Of a stretch of DNA of 64,000 nucleotides, positions 58,265 to 64,000 are shown piece after piece. The notes beneath the pieces were generated by a model. It saw nothing but the letters and a program-made list of their open reading frames with translations. It was not told the origin of the DNA and ran no database searches. The stretch is from positions 3,720,001-3,784,000 of the forward strand of contig OY762224.2 of assembly GCA_963665265.2 (NCBI GenBank), in the 5' to 3' direction. Position 1 is the stretch's first letter. The number at the start of each line of letters is the position of its first letter. The translations under genes were made by a program, and so were the position numbers. This stretch comes from CAXXHQ01 sp963665265. GTDB taxonomy: Bacteria; Planctomycetota; Planctomycetia; Pirellulales; Thermoguttaceae.

Positions 58265-59812
58265 ATGACTCCGAATATCGCCTATTATCTGGTTCCGGAA
58301 ATCATCCTCACCGTCGCCGCTTTGGCGATCTACGTGTTGGGGGCGTTCATTCACGCGCCGCGCATTTGGCGCTGGGTAGCGCTTTCGGCCGTCGCCGCCG
58401 CTGCGGCCCAGTTCCTCTTGCAACGCCCATTAGACGCCGTAGCGCCGTTCGTCGCCGATTCGCTGGCCGGTTTTTTGCGTGGACTTGTCCTCGCCGCCGC
58501 GGCCGTCCTCGTGCTGCTCAATTTCGGCGAGTCGGAAAAAGGGAGTTCGCCTGAAAAACTCGGCTCGCTGCTGCTGGTCATGACCGGCGCCTCGATCGTC
58601 GCCGGCGCGAACGAACTGATTCTCATTTTCGTCGGGCTCGAGCTCGTCTCGATTCCGACCTATATCTTGCTTTACCTCGGCCGCAAAGACGCCCTCGGGC
58701 AAGAGTCGGCAGTCAAATATTTCTTCCTCAGTCTCTTGGCCTCGGCCATGTTCCTCTACGGCGCGAGTTTCTTTTACGGTCTGACCGGCACGACGCGGCT
58801 CGATCTTGCTGAAAAGATTCTCGCGGCCTCGGCCGTTCCCGCCGGATTCGACGGCTTCGCCAAAGCGGCGCTCGCGCTCCTCTTCGCCGGGCTTTGCTTC
58901 CGCCTCGCCGCCGTTCCGTTCCATTTCTACGCGCCCGACGTCTATCAAGGAACCTCGCAGGCGAACGCCGCGTTGCTTTCGGTCGCGCCGAAAATCGTCG
59001 GACTCGCCGCGTTAACGCGAATCGTTTGGTTCGCCATGCCCGGTTACGAAAATTACGTCTGGATCATCGCCTTCGCGTTGGCCGTGCTTACTATGACGCT
59101 CGGCAACGCCTTGGCCTTGCTGCAATCGAATTTCCGCCGACTGATGGCCTACTCGGCGATCGCCCATGCCGGATACCTCCTCGTGGCTTTCGCCGCCGCC
59201 TCGGCGACGGTCGCGCTCGATCCGAGTTCCAAGGGAGCGCCCGGCCTGTGGGACGGCCTTTCCGCCGCTTGGTTCTACACGGTCGTTTATTCCCTCGCCA
59301 CGTTGGGCTGCTTCGCCGTGGTCGAGTTTTTGCGACGCGAGAACGAGCCCGTCAATGATATTGAAGAGTTGGCCGGCTTGGCGAAGAATCGCCCCGTCGC
59401 CGCCGGGATTCTCGCCTTCTGCCTGCTGAGCTTGGCGGGCATTCCGCCGTTGGCCGGTTTCTGGGGAAAATTGTACGTCTTCGGCGCCGCGCTAAACGTC
59501 GGCGCCGGATTGGACGGCGGAACCGCGGTTCGACCTTGGTTCGTCGGCCTTGCCGTCGTCGGAGTTCTCAACGCCGCCGTGGCCGCCGCCTATTATTTGC
59601 GAATTATCGCCGTCGCCTTCTTCCGCGATCCGACGGAAAAGTCTCGCGGCGTCGGGGAACTTGGCCCCTGGGCCGCCGCCGCGGTTTGCTCGGTCGGCGT
59701 ATTAATTTTCAGCCTCTTCCCCGGCTCGTTGATGGGGCGCGCCAACGAAGCGCGACCGGCGAAAGCGGCGGTCGCGGTTTCGAGCCTGCATCCGTTTAGC
59801 CGCAATCCATAG
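58265..59812 (+). CDS. nuoN: NADH:quinone oxidoreductase subunit N
   Basis: The 515-residue antiporter-like subunit has about fourteen helices with the expected E-L-I-L-I-F-V-G-L-E-L-V-S-I-P-T-Y, A-A-V-P-F-H-F-Y-A-P-D-V-Y-Q-G and L-M-A-Y-S-A-I-A-H-A-G-Y blocks. It closes the 14-gene operon. The last codons (H-P-F-S-R-N-P and stop) are encoded by a reverse-orientation CTTCGG-family repeat (GTTTAGCCGCAATCC), and the start abuts another repeat family, so repeats touch both ends of this gene. Confidence 0.96.
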   Translation: MTPNIAYYLVPEIILTVAALAIYVLGAFIHAPRIWRWVALSAVAAAAAQFLLQRPLDAVAPFVADSLAGFLRGLVLAAAAVLVLLNFGESEKGSSPEKLGSLLLVMTGASIVAGANELILIFVGLELVSIPTYILLYLGRKDALGQESAVKYFFLSLLASAMFLYGASFFYGLTGTTRLDLAEKILAASAVPAGFDGFAKAALALLFAGLCFRLAAVPFHFYAPDVYQGTSQANAALLSVAPKIVGLAALTRIVWFAMPGYENYVWIIAFALAVLTMTLGNALALLQSNFRRLMAYSAIAHAGYLLVAFAAASATVALDPSSKGAPGLWDGLSAAWFYTVVYSLATLGCFAVVEFLRRENEPVNDIEELAGLAKNRPVAAGILAFCLLSLAGIPPLAGFWGKLYVFGAALNVGAGLDGGTAVRPWFVGLAVVGVLNAAVAAAYYLRIIAVAFFRDPTEKSRGVGELGPWAAAAVCSVGVLIFSLFPGSLMGRANEARPAKAAVAVSSLHPFSRNP

Positions 59813-59860
59813 CGACTGACAACCTACTTCCGTTTAGCGGCAATCCCAAAGGGATGCGAT
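59785..59860 (-). repeat. Two CTTCGG-family repeat copies at the end of nuoN
   Basis: GTTTAGCCGCAATCC lies inside the nuoN coding end (about 59793-59807). GTTTAGCGGCAATCCCAAAG + GGATGCG follows at about 59833-59859 and is the second copy, with a CTTTGG loop variant when read on the minus strand. Confidence 0.75.
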
Positions 59861-59889
59861 CCCCAGCTAGACAACGAAGACGGTAAGTA

Positions 59890-61206
59890 TTATTTTTCGG
59901 ACAATTCCGTGGCCTTCGCGTTGAATTCTTCTTCGGTCATCAATCGGACCGGATGCGCGGCAATGTCGGCGAGCTTAGCTTGCTCTTGTTTGATGCATGT
60001 TTTGCACCACTCCGCATGTTCACGCGTTTCTTTGAGCTTATTGGAGATGGCAGGAAGTTCGGCCGCGTTAGCCGCCACTTGCTCATACTCGGCAATCAAC
60101 TTTTTCACCTCGGCGTAACGTTTTTCCGTGGCTGCAAGCGAAATTTTTACGTCGGCGTATTGCACGGACGGTTTGGCTTGTTTAGGATTCGATTCTTGCT
60201 CGTTTAGCGACATAAGCTTTTCTCTTAAAAGCTCGGATTTCCTATCCGCTTCGGCAATCTTCTCGGCGCTCTCTCGGCTATTTTTGAGATCGTTTATTTC
60301 TCGTATAGCTTTTCCATATTCTTGGGCCATTTCAGAACGACGCTGGGCAATTGAAGCTTCGACATCAAAGCTGGCCGTAACCATATCCAGTTTCGTTCGT
60401 TGCTCGAGCAAATCCAATTTCAGCCGAACTTCCTCTTGATAGAGATAGGAGAGGATTCCGGATTTATACTGCTTGTTTCGATCGGCCCGTTCCGCCTCTG
60501 CCTTCTTCGCGGTCAATTCACCAATTTGCTTCTGCGTGTCGGCCAAATCTTTTTCGATTCGAGCGAGCGTTGCTTTCGTTTGCTTTTCGAGACGATCGCG
60601 AACGTCCTTGAGTTTCGCTTCAAAATCTCTTGCCGCGATATCGACGTATTTATTCGCGTATTTTTCTCTAAACTCAATAAAATCCAAATATTTCGGCTCC
60701 GCGTCTCCTTTGAATAACGGTCGCGTTTTTTCGTCGTCCCAGGGAATTCTACTAAGTTGAAACTCAACAATCGCGTAGCTTTCCAATTCACGGGCTGTTT
60801 CGAATGAGGATTGATTTCCTCCTAACGGGATCGCCTTTCGAGGAATTGCTTGATCAACGGCGCGCATCCGACTGATGTGACTTATTCGATAAAAAACGTT
60901 TTCAGCGGACGACGCCTCAAAAAGTCCGGATGTGCCGTTAAATGCGTCGTTCGGAGCGGTAATGTGCAACTTTATTGAGTTCGGTCTTCTAACAAAAAAG
61001 TCCAGACTCGACGTGCCGGCTTTTGAAACCACCTCCAGACGGCGAGATATCATGCCGACGGAACTTGAACCGCGACTATCAAAGTCCGGCAGATTCGCAT
61101 AGGTCTCGTCCGTTTTTTTCGGCTCCTCGGCGAAGGCTGCCGAGCGGCCGACGACGAGAACGACCGAGAATACGACCAAGGCGGCGATGTTTCGAAACAA
61201 TAACAT
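59890..61206 (-). CDS. Secreted coiled-coil protein, triad 2
   Basis: The 438-residue product has a signal peptide (1-25, cleavage near A-F-A) and a soluble exterior. Residues about 25-185 form a possible globular domain (SSSVGMISRRLEVVSKAGTS); about 190-430 are long heptad-rich helices (K-D-V-R-D-R-L-E-K-Q-T-K-A-T-L-A-R-I-E). A Cys pair (C-K-T-C) lies near residue 405. ATG 61206 has AAGGAA upstream; the frame is open 63 codons further, but that stretch is Arg-rich and comes from repeat DNA. The gene is third in an array sigma, membrane protein, secreted coiled coil, like 3974-6546. Function unknown. Confidence 0.75.
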   Translation of the reverse strand: MLLFRNIAALVVFSVVLVVGRSAAFAEEPKKTDETYANLPDFDSRGSSSVGMISRRLEVVSKAGTSSLDFFVRRPNSIKLHITAPNDAFNGTSGLFEASSAENVFYRISHISRMRAVDQAIPRKAIPLGGNQSSFETARELESYAIVEFQLSRIPWDDEKTRPLFKGDAEPKYLDFIEFREKYANKYVDIAARDFEAKLKDVRDRLEKQTKATLARIEKDLADTQKQIGELTAKKAEAERADRNKQYKSGILSYLYQEEVRLKLDLLEQRTKLDMVTASFDVEASIAQRRSEMAQEYGKAIREINDLKNSRESAEKIAEADRKSELLREKLMSLNEQESNPKQAKPSVQYADVKISLAATEKRYAEVKKLIAEYEQVAANAAELPAISNKLKETREHAEWCKTCIKQEQAKLADIAAHPVRLMTEEEFNAKATELSEK

Positions 61207-61209
61207 ATT

Positions 61210-61392
61210 TGTATTCCTTATCTGTCTATTCTGTAAATCCTGTCGAATTCTTTTGCGATCTCCGCGTTCCTGCCCCGTACTTTGCGATCTTTGCGTTCTT
61301 TTGCGGCCATTCCGCCTGATGGTTTCTCCGCGTCCTCCGCGTCTTTGCGGTAAATTAAATCTTCGTGCCTTGGCGGTGAAAAATGCGTCTCG
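61210..61392 (-). repeat. GCAAAGACGCGGAGG-type oligonucleotide repeats inside triad 2
   Basis: Read on the minus strand the gap contains CACCGCCAAGGCACGAAGAT, ACCGCAAAGACGCGGAGGAC, GAACGCAAAGATCGCAAAGT and finally GACAGGATTTACAGAATAGA. The last resembles the GACAGG(N)TTTACAAGATTGACAGG block at about 6617-6640. No gene is credible here. Confidence 0.75.
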
Positions 61393-61394
61393 CA

Positions 61395-61961
61395 TTACAG
61401 CGAGCGATCCATTTTCGCCAAAAGTTCTTTGGCTCGTTCGGCTGACGAGGCGGTCGGCAGTTTTTCGACGACAGTGCGAAAGTTTCGCCGCGCCTCGTCG
61501 GCCTCGCCCAGGGCGAGCCGTTCTTCGCCCAGGCCGACGAGCATATAGGCCGTTTGCTCCAGGTTCACCCGATCGCGAATTTTTCGACCGTAAGGGGTAT
61601 CCTCGGCCGCGGCCGGCGAAATCGACAGCGCTCGACGGTACTCGACGATTTGTGCGTTCTCTTCGTCTTGCTCCTTAATCTTTTCCTGTAACTCGGCCAC
61701 CTTCCGCTCCAAGTCGTCGAGCTTGGCGATGAGCGCATCGACCGCCTGCGAGGAGGCGACCGATTGACGGCCGGCCGAGTTATGCCAAGCGTAGCCGCCG
61801 AGAGCCGCGACGAAAATGATCGAACACGTAGCAATGCGCAGCTTCATGCGCCGCCGATCGCGAAGCTTTCGCACTCGTCCGGCCAGGTCGTCGGGCAGGG
61901 GAGGGGAAGGCGACTCTTCCAATTCCTTTCGCAACAGCGAATCTAGTTCAAAATCGTTCAT
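61395..61961 (-). CDS. Single-pass membrane coiled-coil protein, anti-sigma-like, triad 2
   Basis: The 188-residue protein has a cytoplasmic N-terminus (1-40, ending in basic R-K-L-R-D-R-R-R-M-K), one membrane helix (about 41-58), a coiled coil (73-110, LDDLERKVAELQEKIKEQDE) and a helical TPR-like C-terminus (131-187, Q-T-A-Y-M-L-V-G-L-G-E-E-R-L-A-L-G-E-A-D-E-A-R-R). It is paralogous in layout and C-terminal sequence to the protein at 4779-5354. It starts 27 bases after the sigma factor stop. Topology suits a membrane-bound sigma regulator, though the classic zinc anti-sigma motif is absent. Confidence 0.75.
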   Translation of the reverse strand: MNDFELDSLLRKELEESPSPPLPDDLAGRVRKLRDRRRMKLRIATCSIIFVAALGGYAWHNSAGRQSVASSQAVDALIAKLDDLERKVAELQEKIKEQDEENAQIVEYRRALSISPAAAEDTPYGRKIRDRVNLEQTAYMLVGLGEERLALGEADEARRNFRTVVEKLPTASSAERAKELLAKMDRSL

Positions 61962-61988
61962 TGCAATCAGGTAGAAAGAATCAGGAGG

Positions 61989-62576
61989 TTAGGGCGCCAA
62001 GGGAGCAGACAATGTTTCTTTAAGTTTCTTTCTTGCGCGAGTGAGGCGTATTTCGACGGCCGTCGTTGAAATTCGCAGCGTCTCGGCAATTTCGTCGATC
62101 GGCATCTCTTCAAAGTAGCGTAGAACGATCGGCTCGCGCAGACTCATCGGCAAGGCGTCGATCGCAAGCCGCACGAGGTCGCTCTCGTCATTCGGCGAGT
62201 CGGGCGAAGTTTCCGTCGGCCGAGGCATCGCCCAACTCATCCACCGCAATAATCTCGCTCGTCGTTCTCGTTTGACGACGAACGAGCGGCATTTGTTGAT
62301 TGTGATCGCGGTAACCCAGGTCGCAAACCGGCTATCGCGTCGAAAACGTTTTATGTGCAATAAGACCGACAAAAAAGTCTCCTGCACGACGTCTGCGGCG
62401 TCGGCGTCATGGCCGAGCAATCGGGCGGCAAGTCGAGCGACGCGGTCTTGGTACGCGCGAACGAAGGCGTCGAAGCCCTCGGGCTCGCCCGTTTGCAGCA
62501 AGGCGGGCCAATCCGGCTCCGTCGCGACGTCGATTCGATTCGCCTGCTCCAGGCTTGCTGTTCGGCTCGTGCCCAT
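61989..62576 (-). CDS. ECF sigma factor, triad 2
   Basis: The 195-residue sigma factor has region 2 with DAADVVQETFLSVLLHIKRF and W-V-T-A-I-T-I-N-K-C-R-S-F, a basic patch R-E-R-R-A-R-L-L-R-W, and region 4 with A-L-P-M-S-L-R-E-P-I-V-L-R-Y-F and the helix-turn-helix IDEIAETLRISTTAVEIRLT + R-A-R-K-K. These points are shared with the sigma factor at 3974-4534. It starts at ATG 62576. No promoter was identified in front; the upstream gap is full of GCAAAGA-type repeats. Confidence 0.92.
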   Translation of the reverse strand: MGTSRTASLEQANRIDVATEPDWPALLQTGEPEGFDAFVRAYQDRVARLAARLLGHDADAADVVQETFLSVLLHIKRFRRDSRFATWVTAITINKCRSFVVKRERRARLLRWMSWAMPRPTETSPDSPNDESDLVRLAIDALPMSLREPIVLRYFEEMPIDEIAETLRISTTAVEIRLTRARKKLKETLSAPLAP

Positions 62577-62998
62577 TTGCCCTTGTCGTAATTTGCGCCG
62601 GCTTCAACAGCCTGGAAGAGTCAACGTATAGAATTAGACCCGTATTCTCTCGTTTCCTTTCATGGAAATCAAGGAAAAAACGCCAAGCGGGGCAAAGGGA
62701 GTTGGGCGTGGGAGATAGGTCGCGGCGGAGCATATTGGCCGCAAAAGATCACAAAGACCGCAAAGAATTTAACGCAGGATTAACTTTTGCGTTCTTTGCG
62801 GCTTATCAATTTGCTGCGTTCTCCGCGGTCTTGGCGATCTCTGCGCGAGAATTTGCGGTTCGAAGAGGATTATCGCGGTAGAGAGGGATAGGCGGCTCAT
62901 CGCCGTCGATCTCCCTCTCTACTGGTTTTAATCGGCGTTGACCAGGAAACGGGATTCGCCCTGAAAAAAATTCGCAAGATTCAGACGAAACGCCTCTC
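62577..62998. other. Gap with GCAAAGA-type repeats between sigma and cysK
   Basis: The 422 bases lie between two minus-strand genes. About 62728-62870 holds ATCACAAAGACCGCAAAGAA, then TTTTGCGTTCTTTGCGGCTT in the opposite orientation, and CTGCGTTCTCCGCGGTCTTG, so two repeat runs face each other and could fold. No gene is credible. Confidence 0.6.
62716..62880. repeat. Inverted runs of GCAAAGA-type repeats
   Basis: CAAAGACCGCAAAGAAT (about 62751-62767) and GCGTTCTTTGCGGCT (about 62789-62803) are inverted relative to each other. The composition matches the repeats at 61210-61392. Confidence 0.65.
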
Positions 62999-64000
62999 CT
63001 ATATCCCGCGAGCGCCTGCCAAGACGGGCGAGGCGTTCGGGGCGAGCGATGCGACCGGCTCGGCCGCCGTTTCGGAACCGAGACCTTGGTACAACGGCGT
63101 CGAAAGATAGCGTTCGCCGAAACTCGCGGCCACGGTGACGATCGTTTTGCCGCGGTTTTCCGGACGTGCGGCCAATCGAGCGGCGACGGCCACGTTGGCC
63201 CCCGTGCTGATGCCCCCCAAGATACCCTCTTCGGCAGCCAAGCGACGCGCCCAAGTGAACGCTTCGTCGTTGGCGACCGTTTCAACGCCGTCGAGCAACG
63301 TCGTATCGAGGTTCTTCGGGATGAACCCGGCCCCGATTCCTTGAATTTTGTGCGGGCCCGGTTTTCCGCCGGAGATGACGGGCGAGTCGGCCGGTTCGAC
63401 GGCAAAGGCCTTCACGCTCGGCTTCTTTGAACGGAGATAGCGAGTGACTCCAGTAATAGTTCCGCCGGTGCCGACGCCGGCGAGGAATATATCGACGCGA
63501 CCTCCGGTGTCCTCCCAAACTTCACGCCCCGTCGTTCGTTCATGAACGGCGGGATTCGCCGGATTCTCGAACTGCTGCGGAATCCAACTGTTCGGCGTTG
63601 CGGCGGCCAGCTCCTCAGCTTTGGCGACGGCGCCTTTCATGCCGAGCGCGGCCGGCGTCAATACGAGATCGGCGCCCAACGCGCGAAGTAGCGCGCGACG
63701 CTCCAAGCTCATCGACTCCGGCATGGTCAGCGTCAACTTGTAACCTTTCGCCGCCGCGACGAACGCCAATGCAATTCCCGTGTTTCCGCTCGTCGGCTCG
63801 ATGATGTTCGTCTCAGACGTCAAAATGCCCGCCTTTTCCGCCGTCTCGATCATCGCGCGGCCGATGCGATCCTTGATGCTCGAATACGGATTAAAAAACT
63901 CCAACTTCAAATAGACCGCGCCATGATCGTTCGGAATGAGGCGATTCAATCGAACCAAAGGCGTGTCAAAAGTCGTTTCGACGACGTCGGAGTAGGTTTT
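62999..64000 (-). CDS. cysK: Cysteine synthase (O-acetylserine sulfhydrylase), cut by the right edge
   Basis: At least 334 residues are visible, lacking only the first few. The enzyme makes cysteine from O-acetylserine and sulfide with pyridoxal phosphate. The N-terminal part reads D-T-P-L-V-R-L-N-R-L, the PLP Lys lies in F-N-P-Y-S-S-I-K-D-R, the substrate loop is E-P-T-S-G-N-T-G-I-A-L-A, and the phosphate-binding turn is G-V-G-T-G-G-T-I-T-G. The frame is open to the window edge, so the start is outside. A short tail (S-E-T-A-A-E-P-V-A-S-L-A-P-N-A) extends beyond the usual end. Confidence 0.93.
   Translation of the reverse strand, partial: KTYSDVVETTFDTPLVRLNRLIPNDHGAVYLKLEFFNPYSSIKDRIGRAMIETAEKAGILTSETNIIEPTSGNTGIALAFVAAAKGYKLTLTMPESMSLERRALLRALGADLVLTPAALGMKGAVAKAEELAAATPNSWIPQQFENPANPAVHERTTGREVWEDTGGRVDIFLAGVGTGGTITGVTRYLRSKKPSVKAFAVEPADSPVISGGKPGPHKIQGIGAGFIPKNLDTTLLDGVETVANDEAFTWARRLAAEEGILGGISTGANVAVAARLAARPENRGKTIVTVAASFGERYLSTPLYQGLGSETAAEPVASLAPNASPVLAGARGI

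Noticed and set aside
61207..61395. 63-codon N-terminal extension of the secreted triad-2 protein
   Set aside because: The stretch is Arg/Gln-rich, encoded by dispersed repeats, and would hide the clear signal peptide that begins at 61206.
1..64000. CRISPR arrays, tRNA or rRNA genes
   Set aside because: The repeats seen are dispersed single units with irregular spacing, not arrays with unique spacers. No cloverleaf or rRNA segment was recognised in the gaps.

Overview
The window is chromosomal DNA of a planctomycete (phylum Planctomycetota; a Pirellulales-like member would fit, but I cannot fix the genus). The evidence is a DUF1559 pseudopilin-like protein (residues FTLVELLVVIAIIG, then a C-terminal H-x9-DG), a small regulatory-type lipoprotein behind it, a PEP-CTERM protein with autotransporter-type beta repeats, several ECF sigma/anti-sigma units, and a tyrosine-rich small secreted protein. 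I see no rRNA, tRNA, CRISPR array, prophage or transposase.

Layout. Positions 1-13619 are accessory and envelope-related: the start of a secreted protein, a hot-dog thioesterase, two paralogous membrane GT-C/TPR (TMTC-like) proteins on the minus strand, and between them an ECF sigma / membrane coiled-coil / secreted coiled-coil triad; then DUF1559, lipoprotein and PEP-CTERM genes. Positions 13803-18949 hold clpB and dnaK (minus strand) with a DUF559 endonuclease-like gene between them, bracketed by inverted repeats. Positions 19516-28207 hold aroH, uppP, argH, a secreted HEAT-repeat protein with a receiver-like insert, a sigma-54 activator, and the hemX/ccsA-like and hemA pair. Then come a secreted alpha/beta hydrolase and carB (minus strand), a second ECF sigma with a large anti-sigma-like protein, an acidic orphan, a YfiR/histidine kinase/hybrid kinase operon, ruvX, a YeeZ-like epimerase and the Tyr-rich secreted protein. 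Positions 44676-59812 are a complete 14-subunit NADH:quinone oxidoreductase operon, nuoA to nuoN in canonical order. The right end (59890-62576, minus strand) carries a second triad of the same design as the one at 3974-6546. The last gene is a cysteine synthase running off the edge.

What stands out. First, the sigma / membrane / secreted coiled-coil triad occurs twice and looks like a recurring envelope-signalling module. Second, the gaps are full of short dispersed repeats of several families, one with a conserved CTTCGG hairpin. They sit inside the nuo operon and in at least three cases supply the last codons and stop of a gene. Third, the DUF559 gene has the layout of a minimal mobile unit. 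Fourth, the two GT-C/TPR paralogues share a roughly 380-bp nearly identical tract that looks like gene conversion.

Starts were moved inward from the longest reading frame where an ATG with a ribosome binding site, a signal peptide or paralogue alignment argued for it. All similarity statements come from reading motifs by eye; no search was run.
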